Of a stretch of 64,000 nucleotides of DNA, positions 45,876-54,370 are shown one piece after another. Position 1 is the first letter of the stretch, and each line of letters begins with the position of its first letter. Under the pieces are notes generated by a model that did no database searches, was not told the origin of the DNA, and worked only from the letters and a program-made list of their open reading frames with translations. This stretch comes from Flavobacterium sp. I-STPP5a (lineage in GTDB: Bacteria > Bacteroidota > Bacteroidia > Flavobacteriales > Flavobacteriaceae). The DNA is taken from the NCBI RefSeq assembly GCF_009764685.1, contig NZ_VHLM01000004.1, positions 62,001 through 126,000 of the forward strand, read 5' to 3'. Made by a program: the position numbers and the translations under genes.

Positions 45876-45878
45876 AAA

Positions 45879-46451
45879 TTAGTGTATTTTAATGTCATAT
45901 TTGTCTAATAAACCGCTAATTCCTTGTGTTGAAAACTTTGCTTTTTTCATCGGATTGAACTCTGGATCTATGCTGTAATCTGTGGCTTTAGTAAATTCAC
46001 AACCAGCTAATTGCGTGTTGTTAAACAGCGCTCCTTGTAGCGTACTGCCATTAAAATTGGAACCCGTTAAATTGGTTTCAGAAAAATTAACTTCTTTCAA
46101 CGAACAGGAAATAAACTTGGTTTTAGGCATCTTTTTATTGGTAAAAGAGGCATAATCCAAAACGCATTCTTCAAACTCTACTTGGAATAAAAAATCATCA
46201 CATTCATCAAACAAAATCCCTAATAGTTTACAGTTTTTAAAGTGTACTCCCTTTAAACTAGCACTAGCTAATCTCGTCATAGAAAGATTACAGTCTTTAA
46301 ATACACAATCCATAAAGGTAGCATTGGACAAAACCGCATTTGATATATCACAATTTAAAAAAACACATTCTTCAAATTCTTGATTGCTTATCGAGTTGTC
46401 AAACGGATTTGTTTTTTCAAATGTTTTTTGAAGTTGAATATTGTTTTTCAT
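45879..46451 (-). CDS. Pentapeptide-repeat protein, Qnr/McbG-like
   Basis: A 190-residue pentapeptide-repeat protein. Repeats of the A(D/N)LXX type build a right-handed quadrilateral helix from about residue 25 to 150 (CVFLNCDISNAVLSNATFMDC, LKEVNFSETNLTGSNFNGST). The C-terminus DYSIDPEFNPMKKAKFSTQGISGLLDKYDI matches the tail of Qnr-type proteins, which mimic DNA and bind gyrase or topoisomerase IV. Topoisomerase IV genes lie about 1.5 kb away, but drug protection cannot be inferred from sequence. It overlaps the next upstream gene by one base. Confidence 0.85.
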   Translation of the reverse strand: MKNNIQLQKTFEKTNPFDNSISNQEFEECVFLNCDISNAVLSNATFMDCVFKDCNLSMTRLASASLKGVHFKNCKLLGILFDECDDFLFQVEFEECVLDYASFTNKKMPKTKFISCSLKEVNFSETNLTGSNFNGSTLQGALFNNTQLAGCEFTKATDYSIDPEFNPMKKAKFSTQGISGLLDKYDIKIH

Positions 46452-46672
46452 TAGTCGTTAAATAAGCTTTTCATAATGGTTTTTAACCCTACATACATTA
46501 GGTACATGGCAATAAAACAAACAATTACGCCAACGCTTAATACTAGATAATGCCAAATGTTTTGCTTATTCATAAAAGCATTATGAATTATTACTGGGCC
46601 TAAAAATAATAATGGCAAGGCACCTGCTAAATACCTTATCCCTTTTGATAATAATTCTCTATTTGTAGCCAT
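46451..46672 (-). CDS. DUF6095-type small membrane protein
   Basis: A 73-residue inner-membrane protein with two helices (YLAGALPLLFLGPVIIHNAF and YLVLSVGVIVCFIAMYLMYVGLKTI) and short charged ends, the pattern of the flavobacterial DUF6095 family. Its stop overlaps the pentapeptide gene start by one base, so the two are coupled. Function unknown. Confidence 0.8.
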   Translation of the reverse strand: MATNRELLSKGIRYLAGALPLLFLGPVIIHNAFMNKQNIWHYLVLSVGVIVCFIAMYLMYVGLKTIMKSLFND

Positions 46673-46729
46673 TGTTTCTTTTAAAATTTAAGGTTTGAAG
46701 CTTTTGAAAATGCAAAAAAGGTACAAGTA

Positions 46730-47551
46730 CTATCTTAATTGAGCTAGATAAAAATCTACAGCTTTTCTAACGCTTCCGTATTTTTTTAATAATTCTGCAC
46801 CTTCTTCGTAAGTAACCGGAATTTCGTCCATGATCATCTTTACGCCGCGGTCAACCAGTTTGCTATTGCTGAGTTGCATGTCAACCATTTTGTTGCCTTT
46901 TACTTTTCCTAACTGAATCATGGTAGCAGTCGATATCATGTTGAGCACTAGTTTTTGCGCTGTGCCGGCTTTCATGCGTGAACTTCCTGTAACAAATTCA
47001 GGTCCTACAATTACTTCAATTGGGAATTTCGCCGTTTGTGACAACGGACTTCCAGCATTACAAGAAATACTTCCTGTTGTTATGTTCTTCTCATTGCACG
47101 CCTCTAAACCAGCAATTACATAAGGTGTGGTTCCCGAAGCTGCAATTCCTATAACAACATCTTTTTCATTTATTGCAAAAGCTTGTAAGTCAATCCAGGC
47201 TTGCGTAGTATGGTCTTCGGCATTTTCAACAGCTTTACGAATGGCTGCGTCACCACCAGCAATAATCCCTACAACTAAATCAAATGGAACGCCAAAAGTA
47301 GGTGGACATTCAGAGGCATCAAGAATTCCTAATCTTCCTGAGGTTCCCGCTCCTATGTAAAATAAACGACCGCCTAATTTCATTTTAGTTACAATTGCAG
47401 TGACTAAATTTTCAATTTGTGGCAATGCTTTTTCAACAGCAAGAGGAACTGTTTTGTCTTCTTGATTGATATTTGACAACAATTTCTGAATTGACATTTT
47501 TTCTAAATGTTCGTACTTTGAGGATTGTTCGGTGGTTTTAGTGAAAGTCAT
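46730..47551 (-). CDS. murQ: N-acetylmuramic acid 6-phosphate etherase
   Basis: A 273-residue SIS-domain enzyme that cleaves the lactyl ether of MurNAc-6-phosphate to give GlcNAc-6-phosphate, recycling peptidoglycan sugars. The family motif GAGTSGRLGILDASECPPTFG (residues about 63-83) and EVIVGPEFVTGSSRMKAGTAQK, with the conserved ligand-binding and catalytic residues, are clear. No murP transporter or anmK gene is adjacent in the window. It may be co-transcribed with the DUF6095 gene 57 bases downstream. Confidence 0.95.
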   Translation of the reverse strand: MTFTKTTEQSSKYEHLEKMSIQKLLSNINQEDKTVPLAVEKALPQIENLVTAIVTKMKLGGRLFYIGAGTSGRLGILDASECPPTFGVPFDLVVGIIAGGDAAIRKAVENAEDHTTQAWIDLQAFAINEKDVVIGIAASGTTPYVIAGLEACNEKNITTGSISCNAGSPLSQTAKFPIEVIVGPEFVTGSSRMKAGTAQKLVLNMISTATMIQLGKVKGNKMVDMQLSNSKLVDRGVKMIMDEIPVTYEEGAELLKKYGSVRKAVDFYLAQLR

Positions 47552-47760
47552 TTTTAGTATAATTGGACAAGTCCAAAATTAACCTTTTTTATCACATTCT
47601 CGAAATTTCAATAGTAAAGTAGTAAAGATTTAATTTTTTTTATCAGGACATATACAAAGATATTGTGTGCATAAAGAATTAAAAAAAAAGAACCACTAAA
47701 TACTTGGAATGTTCAAAATATGTTGGTTTGTCTGTTTGTATTTTTCACAAATATTCCTTT

Positions 47761-48213
47761 CTATAAGGAGTAAGCAATGTCATTTTTTATTTCCTCCATA
47801 ACAAAGGAACTTTGCACGTTAGAGATCCCTTTTATTACTGATAGTTTGTCAATGATAAACTTCTGGTATTCGTTCATGTCATTTACGACAATTTTTAATA
47901 AAAAATCATAATTCCCTGAAACATGAAAACATCCCATTATTTCCGGTAATGTATTGATTTGTGTTTTGAAATCATCGATCAATTCTCTCGAGTGAATGGC
48001 CAAGGTGACTTGACAGTATACACTGATTGATTTTCCAATTTTTATGCCGTCTAATAGAGCAACATATTTTTTAATGTATTGCTTTTGTTCTAATTTCTTT
48101 ATCCGTTCAAAAGTAGGAGAGACTGATAAGTTCACTTTTTCGGCAATTTCTTTGGTGTTTAACTTTGCATTTTGTTGCAAAAGCATTAATATTTTTTTGT
48201 CTGTTTCATCCAT
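47761..48213 (-). CDS. Lrp/AsnC-family transcriptional regulator
   Basis: A 150-residue regulator. The N-terminal winged helix MDETDKKILMLLQQNAKLNTKEIAEKVNLSVSPTFERIKKLE is followed by the RAM/AsnC ligand-binding domain (ISVYCQVTLAIHSRELIDDF, GCFHVSGNYDFLLKIVVNDM). Lrp-type proteins sense amino acids and act as dimers of dimers. It is divergent from the histidine decarboxylase gene, with a 158-base intergenic gap, so regulation of that gene by amino-acid supply is plausible. Confidence 0.93.
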   Translation of the reverse strand: MDETDKKILMLLQQNAKLNTKEIAEKVNLSVSPTFERIKKLEQKQYIKKYVALLDGIKIGKSISVYCQVTLAIHSRELIDDFKTQINTLPEIMGCFHVSGNYDFLLKIVVNDMNEYQKFIIDKLSVIKGISNVQSSFVMEEIKNDIAYSL

Positions 48214-48371
48214 ACCAGAAAAATTATCTTGTTTGAAAAATTTAATTGAAGTGTTTCAATATTAAAATTCTTTAATTAGGTCTAAATTTAGAATTTTATT
48301 TCAAAGATCATTCAATATGCAGTATTTTGTTTCAATAGATGTAGTTTTGTGCTAATAAAATACTTAAAAAG

Positions 48372-49541
48372 ATGAAAACAATTTCAGGTTCATTATCAGA
48401 GCAAGATAACCAACGGTTAGCGATATTGGAGCAGTTTATTGAAAACGCAAGAGATAATTTCTTGGGTTATCCTGTTTCAAAAGATTTTGATTATTCGGAA
48501 ATCAATCATTTCTTAAAATATCCGATTAATAATTTGGGGGATCCATTCGAAGACTGTACTTATAAAGTTCAGACCCATGAATTAGAAAGAGAAGTTGTTG
48601 GTTTTTTTGCAAAAATGTTTCGAGCGAATCCAAAAGATTATTGGGGTTATGTAACTAATGGAGGATCAGAAAGTAATTTGTATGGTTTGTATTTGGCTAG
48701 GGAGTTATATCCAAAAGCAATGGTTTATTACTCTGAGTCGACCCATTATAGTGTTCGTAAAAACATTCATTTACTTAACATTCCAAGCATTGTCATCCGA
48801 TCGCAAGAAAATGGCGAAATCGATTATACCGATTTTGAGAATACGCTAAAGATGAATCGGCACAAGCCTGCAATAGTATTGACCACTTTTGGTACGACCA
48901 TGAAAGAAGGAAAAGACGATGTTTCTAAGATTAGAAATATTCTAAAAGGATTAGCAATACAAGACAGCTACATTCATTGCGATGCTGCTTTGTGCGGCAG
49001 TTACGGCGCTTTCATGGAGCCTCGTTTTCCGTTTGATTTTAAGGATGGTGCGGATAGTATTTCTATTAGTGGTCATAAATTTATTGGTTCACCCATACCA
49101 ACGGGCGTAATTATTACAAAACGCTCCAATAGAGACCGAATCTCAAAGGGAATTTCATATATCGGTTCGCTGGACACTACCATTACGGGATCTCGAAACG
49201 GGCATTGTCCCTTGTTTTTATGGTATGCTCTTAAAAAAATAGGCGTTAACGGATTGAAAAATCGTTACCTAAATAGTTTAGAAATTGCCGAATATTGTGA
49301 GCAAAGACTAAAAGAAGTTGGGATTAATGCTTGGAGAAATCCAAACGCCATTACGGTGGTATTTCCTAAAGTGTCGGAAAAAATAAAATCAAAATGGCAA
49401 TTAGCTACCGAAGGAGATATCTCGCACATCATTTGTATGCCAAATGTTACTAAAGAACAAATTGATAATTTCGTCTACGACGTCGAAAACTGTGTAGAAA
49501 AACCGGAAGAAGTATTTGAATTTGGTTTTAGCGATTCATAG
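48372..49541 (+). CDS. hdc: PLP-dependent histidine decarboxylase
   Basis: A 389-residue group II decarboxylase. It matches the bacterial PLP-type histidine decarboxylases in length and in FLGYPVSKDFDYSEINHFLK, GYVTNGGSESNLYGLYLARE, the HCDAALCGSYGAF region and the PLP lysine K236 in SISGHKFIGSPIPTG. These enzymes release CO2 from histidine to give histamine. Specificity for histidine is inferred by similarity; another aromatic amino acid is possible. It is divergent from an Lrp regulator. No histidine/histamine antiporter gene lies nearby. Confidence 0.88.
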   Translation: MKTISGSLSEQDNQRLAILEQFIENARDNFLGYPVSKDFDYSEINHFLKYPINNLGDPFEDCTYKVQTHELEREVVGFFAKMFRANPKDYWGYVTNGGSESNLYGLYLARELYPKAMVYYSESTHYSVRKNIHLLNIPSIVIRSQENGEIDYTDFENTLKMNRHKPAIVLTTFGTTMKEGKDDVSKIRNILKGLAIQDSYIHCDAALCGSYGAFMEPRFPFDFKDGADSISISGHKFIGSPIPTGVIITKRSNRDRISKGISYIGSLDTTITGSRNGHCPLFLWYALKKIGVNGLKNRYLNSLEIAEYCEQRLKEVGINAWRNPNAITVVFPKVSEKIKSKWQLATEGDISHIICMPNVTKEQIDNFVYDVENCVEKPEEVFEFGFSDS

Positions 49542-49842
49542 ATCGTCATTACTTAGTGATGGTATTTTAGATATATCCTATATGAAAGATTTAGTCTCTG
49601 TTGTTTATTCAGAACGTTAGTTCTTGTATTTTTTTTTTTTTAGAGTAAAGCGGAACAAAAAATGCATTGAGAAATGTTTTTAAGTCCAAATTGTCTTGTT
49701 CTCAATACGATTTTCTTCTCGAGGCTTCGGGGTAAAATCACTCTAATTGACGAAAATTATAATTAAAGACTATTTACGTCCAATAAGTAATGAATTAATA
49801 TCTATGTTTTTGATTTATAAATAACTACATCTAAAATTTAGT
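49542..49842. other. Intergenic region with possible diverged repeat copy
   Basis: No gene. Around 49640-49735 the DNA ends CTTCGGGGTA like the dispersed repeats and carries arms ATTGAGAA (49666-49673) and TTCTCAAT (49699-49706), so it may be a fifth, degraded copy. Otherwise AT-rich sequence without recognised sites. Confidence 0.35.
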
Positions 49843-49893
49843 AAAAAAAGCAGAGAAACAAATTGAGAAATGATATTATTTTTCTGCTTTTTT
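49843..49893 (-). terminator. Terminator after the ZIP transporter gene
   Basis: AAAAAAGCAGA pairs with TCTGCTTTTTT at 49883-49893 around an AT-rich loop. The left A-run gives a U-tract on the minus strand, downstream of the stop at 49904. Confidence 0.65.
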
Positions 49894-49903
49894 GGTTACA
49901 AAT

Positions 49904-50575
49904 TTATATAAAATACGCCAAGGCAATTCCTATTACAATCATTGAGACTTTAGCAATATTGAACTTGTGCCCTTCGCTGCTTTCAAAAATAATGGTAGAT
50001 GAAATATGGAATAAGATTCCAATCACTATTGCTGTGATTTGGGTGGTATATTGTTTAATAAATGGCAAATAATCAGATGCGAGTGTACCTAGTGGCGTCA
50101 TGATGGCAAAAGTAATCATGAAGGCAAAAATGGCTTTTGGATTGAGATGGGAATTAATAAAAAACGTGGTCAAGATGATCGCAATAGGCAAATGGTGTAT
50201 TGCAATACCAATGGCTAAATTATCATGTTGTTGACCCACAGGAAAACCTTCTAAAAAAGCATGAATGCATAAGCTGATGAACAATAACCATGGAATGTGA
50301 TGCATGTTTTCATGTCCATGTACATGCCCGTGCTCTGCACCTTTGGAGAAAAACTCTAATATGATTTGGAATAGAATTCCTAACATGATAAAGATTCCAA
50401 TATTGCTTTGATTGCTTTCGTATACCTCAGGAAGCAGGTGCATTACCGTTAACGACAATAAAAACGAACCACTAAAAGCTAAGAGTAACTTTAAGTTGGT
50501 TTTGTTTTTTGGTTTTAATATGGAGGCAATGATATACCCTAAAAGTACAGAAAGTAAAGGTAAAAGGTAATTCAT
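49904..50575 (-). CDS. ZIP-family metal transporter
   Basis: A 223-residue membrane protein with seven or eight transmembrane helices. It has the ZIP family features: a histidine-rich cytoplasmic loop EHGHVHGHENMHH (about residue 80) and the metal-site helices with HAFLEGFPVG and IAIHHLPIAIILTTF. Such carriers import zinc or related divalent cations. The gene overlaps no neighbour, but lies 2 bases from the methyltransferase gene upstream, so the two are one unit. Confidence 0.92.
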   Translation of the reverse strand: MNYLLPLLSVLLGYIIASILKPKNKTNLKLLLAFSGSFLLSLTVMHLLPEVYESNQSNIGIFIMLGILFQIILEFFSKGAEHGHVHGHENMHHIPWLLFISLCIHAFLEGFPVGQQHDNLAIGIAIHHLPIAIILTTFFINSHLNPKAIFAFMITFAIMTPLGTLASDYLPFIKQYTTQITAIVIGILFHISSTIIFESSEGHKFNIAKVSMIVIGIALAYFI

Positions 50576-50577
50576 TG

Positions 50578-51342
50578 TTATTTAAAAATCATTATCAGTC
50601 GTTCACTATCTGTTTTATGGAATTTTTTCAGTTTATAATCCCCAAAGATGTCCAAAAGATAAATTCCGGCTTGGTCCATTAATACTTCAAAATCTGGGAG
50701 TGTCAGTGCTTTTACTTTTTCGGTGAAATGAAATTTTTGACCTTTGTCCTCGAAGTTAATTTCTTTACAAATATGACCGTCTTTCAAATAGCGTTTGATA
50801 TGAAAATCGATTCCTTCAACTGTTTTAGTTTCTTCTGGTACCAATGTTTCTAGTACATGATTTACATTCATAAAATCAATCACTGCAAAACCATATTCTG
50901 ACAAGCTTTCTTTGATGGCTATAAGCGTTGTCAGGTTGTCTTCGTCGTTTTCAAAATAGCCAAAACTGGTGAATAAATTAAATATGGCATCAAATTTTTC
51001 TTCAAAAGGTTCACGCATGTCATGAACTTTGAATTGTAATTTTTCATTAGTATTTTTACTCGCTTCGGCGATGCTATTTTCAGATAAATCGGCTCCTAGA
51101 ACGGTAAAACCCAATTGATTTAAATATATTGAATGACGGCCTTTGCCACAGGCTAAATCAAGGACTTTAGCATTTTCTGGTAAATTTAGATAATGGGTAA
51201 GATTGTCCATGAAAACTTGAGCCTCCCTGCAGTTTCTATCCTTGTATAAAATGTGATAATAAGGGGTGTCAAACCAAGAGGTGTACCAGTTTTCAGTTGA
51301 TTTGGGTTGATTTTCAAGGGATGTATTTTGAGATGCAGACAT
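50578..51342 (-). CDS. Class I SAM-dependent methyltransferase
   Basis: A 254-residue methyltransferase. The N-terminal WYTSWFDTPYYHILYKDRN is followed by motif I KVLDLACGKGRHSIYL, LGADLSENSIAEA for motif II, and DAIFNLFTSFGYF for motif IV. It belongs to the general methyltransf-25 type fold; the substrate is not apparent. Divergent from the THUMP methyltransferase gene by about 70 bases and overlaps the promoter region of that gene. Confidence 0.88.
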   Translation of the reverse strand: MSASQNTSLENQPKSTENWYTSWFDTPYYHILYKDRNCREAQVFMDNLTHYLNLPENAKVLDLACGKGRHSIYLNQLGFTVLGADLSENSIAEASKNTNEKLQFKVHDMREPFEEKFDAIFNLFTSFGYFENDEDNLTTLIAIKESLSEYGFAVIDFMNVNHVLETLVPEETKTVEGIDFHIKRYLKDGHICKEINFEDKGQKFHFTEKVKALTLPDFEVLMDQAGIYLLDIFGDYKLKKFHKTDSERLIMIFK

Positions 51343-51382
51343 TTATTCTTTTTCAATTAATTCGATTGATGCAAATTTAGTG

Positions 51383-51390
51383 TATTTTTG
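51383..51390 (+). promoter_or_regulatory. -7 element candidate for the THUMP methyltransferase
   Basis: TATTTTTG fits TAnnTTTG and lies 21 bases upstream of the ATG at 51412. No TTG is found at the canonical distance. The TTG at 51388, which extends the frame, lies inside the element and is an unlikely start. Confidence 0.4.
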
Positions 51391-51411
51391 CAACGAATAC
51401 TTGATTTTACA

Positions 51412-52617
51412 ATGGAAAATAATTATAAAATGATTGCCAAAACCTTTTTTGGTTTTGAAGAAATACTAGCAAAAGAATTACAAAACCTAGGCGCACAAAA
51501 TGTAGAGCAAGGGGTAAGAATGGTTAGTTTTAAAGGTGATAAAGGATTTATGTACAAGGCTAATTTATCCTTGCGTACCGCTTTAAAAATATTAAAACCC
51601 ATTTATTTTTTTAAGGCCAATAATGAACAAGGATTATACAAAGGTATTGCGGGAATAAACTGGTCTAAATTATTGAATGCTAACCAGACTTTTGTTATTG
51701 ACACCACAGTACATTCAGAATATTTTAATCATTCTGAATTTGTTTCTCAAAAATGTAAAGATGCCATTGTAGATCAGTTTAGAGAAAGAACAGGTCAACG
51801 ACCAAGTATTGATAAGATTCACCCTGATTTAAGAATTAATATTCATATAGATAAAGACCAAGTATCTGTAGCTTTAGATACATCTGGGAATGCACTAAAC
51901 CAGCGTGGATATAGAACTGCAACTAACATTGCACCTATAAACGAAGTTTTGGCAGCAGGGATTTTATTACTTTCTGGTTGGGATGGTCAAACAGATTTTT
52001 TAGATCCAATGTGTGGATCAGGTACTTTCTTAGCCGAAGCAGCTATGATTGCGTGTAATATTCCAGCTAATATCAACCGTAAACAATTTGCATTCGAAAA
52101 ATGGAACGATTGGGATAATGATTTGTTTGACGCCATTACGGATAGTTTATTGAAACGTGTACGTGAGTTTCATTATACCATAAAAGGTTATGACAAAGCT
52201 CCAAGTGCAGTTCAAAAAGCGAAAGACAACATCAAAAATGCCAATCTAGACGAATACATTTCAATAGAAGATCAAAACTTCTTTGATACTGAGAAAACTT
52301 CTGAAGGTAAATTGCATATCGTATTTAATCCACCTTATGATGAGCGTTTGGATATTCATATGGAGGAATTTTATAAGAATGTTGGCGATACTTTAAAGAA
52401 AAATTATCCAGGTACAAATGCTTGGATGATTACTGCAAACCTAGAAGCATTGAAACATGTAGGTTTAAAACCATCTAGAAAAATTAAGCTTTTTAATGCA
52501 GGTCTTGAGGCTCGACTAGTGAAATATGAGATGTATGAAGGTAGTAAAAGAACAAAGTTTGCTTCGCATGTTCGCTCAGAGGATTCAGATCAGACTACAA
52601 AAGATAGTGCTGAATAA
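51412..52617 (+). CDS. THUMP-domain class I RNA methyltransferase (RlmL N-terminal/YpsC type)
   Basis: A 401-residue RNA methyltransferase, started at ATG 51412 (MENNYKMIAKTFFGFEEIL) instead of the TTG at 51388. The N-terminal THUMP region (LAKELQNLGAQNVEQGVRMVSF and the RPSIDKIHPDLRINIHID segment) binds RNA. The methyltransferase domain has DPMCGSGTFLAEAAMIACNI for SAM and the catalytic VFNPPYDERLD (NPPY). By family this adds m2G to 23S rRNA or modifies tRNA; the precise target is not clear. It is followed by a small membrane protein gene and a shared terminator. Confidence 0.92.
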   Translation: MENNYKMIAKTFFGFEEILAKELQNLGAQNVEQGVRMVSFKGDKGFMYKANLSLRTALKILKPIYFFKANNEQGLYKGIAGINWSKLLNANQTFVIDTTVHSEYFNHSEFVSQKCKDAIVDQFRERTGQRPSIDKIHPDLRINIHIDKDQVSVALDTSGNALNQRGYRTATNIAPINEVLAAGILLLSGWDGQTDFLDPMCGSGTFLAEAAMIACNIPANINRKQFAFEKWNDWDNDLFDAITDSLLKRVREFHYTIKGYDKAPSAVQKAKDNIKNANLDEYISIEDQNFFDTEKTSEGKLHIVFNPPYDERLDIHMEEFYKNVGDTLKKNYPGTNAWMITANLEALKHVGLKPSRKIKLFNAGLEARLVKYEMYEGSKRTKFASHVRSEDSDQTTKDSAE

Positions 52618-52666
52618 GTAATGTTAAATTTTTTACTTTTTCAATAAAACTTTAAGACGTATAAAA

Positions 52667-52903
52667 ATGACAAAAAAACAAATACAAGCATTTGTATATC
52701 AACTAGCAAGCTTTGCAGTTTTATTTATCGCTGGACGATACGCCATTGATATGTATACTAATTTAACTGGTTTTTGGATTCCAATAACGGCATTTGTAAT
52801 AGGGACATTAGTAGCTCCAAAGTTTCAAGCCGTAAAAACCAAAGACGGTGAGAAATTGTATATGAAATGGATTTTTATTAAAGGATTCAAAGAAATAGGG
52901 TAG
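52667..52903 (+). CDS. Small membrane protein
   Basis: A 78-residue protein with two hydrophobic helices (FVYQLASFAVLFIAGRYAI and GFWIPITAFVIGTLVAP) and a short charged tail (KFQAVKTKDGEKLYMKW). Inner-membrane location is likely. It lies 49 bases after the THUMP methyltransferase and before a strong terminator, so they form one unit. No function assigned. Confidence 0.72.
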   Translation: MTKKQIQAFVYQLASFAVLFIAGRYAIDMYTNLTGFWIPITAFVIGTLVAPKFQAVKTKDGEKLYMKWIFIKGFKEIG

Positions 52904-52930
52904 TATAGGAATTTTATTTTAACCATAAAC

Positions 52931-52985
52931 CGCACATTTACTAATTACTTTTTTTAAGTTCTGTTAGTGAATGTGCGTTTTTTTT
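52931..52985 (+). terminator. Terminator of the THUMP methyltransferase unit
   Basis: CGCACATTTACTAA pairs with TTAGTGAATGTGCG (one G-U) and is followed by a run of T residues at 52978-52985. Confidence 0.88.
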
Positions 52986-52988
52986 ATG

Positions 52989-53846
52989 CTACTTTTTTGG
53001 TACTACAACTGGTTTTATTCTCTTTTTATAGATTGGAACAAAGTACGTTACCGTATAATTGAATCCTACTCCAAAGCTACCATCATACGTCCTGTTAAAT
53101 CCCGGAATGTATAAGTTAGAGAAATTCTCTGGTTCTTTATTAGTTACCAATCGATTCAAACGGAGGCTAAATCCCATAAAAACATTGTTAAATACTTTTG
53201 CTTTTATACCTGCAACAACTTCAATCCAACTGGCTGACAAACCATTAAATTTTTGTCCTGAGTTTATAATTGGTGTTTCTTGAAAGTATGGATTTGAATT
53301 ATATATGCGGTAATTGTTTAACTGCTGATTAAAAGTGCTAAAACCATAACGAAGACCAATTGAAATAATGTTTTCCATATCCAGCCAGTTTTCATAGGCA
53401 TTGTAATCAAAACCTGCTTTTAGGTAACTTCCTTTTGTGGTAAAGTTGACACGATCATCAGCTGTGGTTTTATTTTCGTTTCCAAGCTCGGCAGCTAAAA
53501 AGTACCTTTTTGTCAGTCTGTAATCACCCACAAGCTCTAGACCTTTGTAATCTTTGTCATAAAGTGCACGAGTTACTTTATACAAATCTAATCCTACACG
53601 AATTCCGTAACGATCAGCTTTTACTGGTATCGAGTCAGTCTTAACATTTGTTGGTAGTGCCGCATTTTTTGCTTTAGGAATGTTAGGAATGATTTGCTCT
53701 TTAGTTGTTTTTGTAGGCTCAACCGTTGTTATAGTGGATGGCTTTTTAATTTCTATTTTTTTTGTCGTTTCTTGTGCTTGAACACTAATTATCAGAAACA
53801 AAAGACAGATACTAAAAAAAGATTTTGATGTGTGCTTGATTTTCAT
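52989..53846 (-). CDS. DUF6048-type outer membrane protein
   Basis: A 285-residue exported protein with signal MKIKHTSKSFFSICLLFLIISVQAQ. A proline- and lysine-rich linker (about 25-75) is followed by a beta-barrel-like part with alternating aromatic strands (GVDLYKVTRALYDKDYKG, VGDYRLTKRYFLAAELG, YDGSFGVGFNYTVTYFVP), the DUF6048 pattern of small outer membrane barrels in flavobacteria. Its start overlaps the DUF6452 gene by 35 bases and the genes follow rlmD on the same strand. Function unknown. Confidence 0.8.
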   Translation of the reverse strand: MKIKHTSKSFFSICLLFLIISVQAQETTKKIEIKKPSTITTVEPTKTTKEQIIPNIPKAKNAALPTNVKTDSIPVKADRYGIRVGLDLYKVTRALYDKDYKGLELVGDYRLTKRYFLAAELGNENKTTADDRVNFTTKGSYLKAGFDYNAYENWLDMENIISIGLRYGFSTFNQQLNNYRIYNSNPYFQETPIINSGQKFNGLSASWIEVVAGIKAKVFNNVFMGFSLRLNRLVTNKEPENFSNLYIPGFNRTYDGSFGVGFNYTVTYFVPIYKKRIKPVVVPKK

Positions 53847-54333
53847 TGTCTATGTTTCGTGTTACAACTTCTATAAATTTTATCCATTTTTGATTAGCTG
53901 CAGTTGCATCTGTATGAACAAATGGTGCTGCTTGATCTAATGTAAAAAGGGACTTGTATCCGCATGCTCTTGAAACAAAAAGTTCTTGTGTGGTGTAATT
54001 AAAACGGATAACATCCTCATCAACTAATGCTGGGTTTGCATTGCCTGAGTTTAGTGTAAACTTAAAACTGGTTGAAGTACCAACTGTTTTAAGTGGAATT
54101 GTAATTCTATTTGCGTTAGTAGTTGGACTTCCATTAAATAAAATGCCTTCAGTCTGTCCTTCACCTACTACTTTAAGACTATTCACATTTTTTTTTACAG
54201 ATGGTTTTTCAAAATCGTAAAAATCAATTACTAATCTAGGAGTTGTAGGTGTTTTTGCATCACAAATATCGTCTTTTTCACAGCTTGAGAAAGATAGTGC
54301 TAGAGCAAATACGAATAAAATTATTTTTTTCAT
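53812..54333 (-). CDS. DUF6452-type lipoprotein with surface-export-like signal
   Basis: A 173-residue lipoprotein: MKKIILFVFALALSFSSC (Cys18) followed by E-K-D-D, which resembles the K-(D/E)2 lipoprotein export signal reported for surface lipoproteins in Bacteroidota. The mature part is beta-rich with a cysteine pair (CDAKT and RACGYKSL). It matches the DUF6452 pattern, which co-occurs with DUF6048. The stop overlaps the DUF6048 gene start by 35 bases, so the two are coupled; they follow rlmD by 37 bases. Confidence 0.8.
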   Translation of the reverse strand: MKKIILFVFALALSFSSCEKDDICDAKTPTTPRLVIDFYDFEKPSVKKNVNSLKVVGEGQTEGILFNGSPTTNANRITIPLKTVGTSTSFKFTLNSGNANPALVDEDVIRFNYTTQELFVSRACGYKSLFTLDQAAPFVHTDATAANQKWIKFIEVVTRNIDNENQAHIKIFF

Positions 54334-54370
54334 TTACATTGTAATGTTTTTCGTAACAGGGTTAAGGTGT

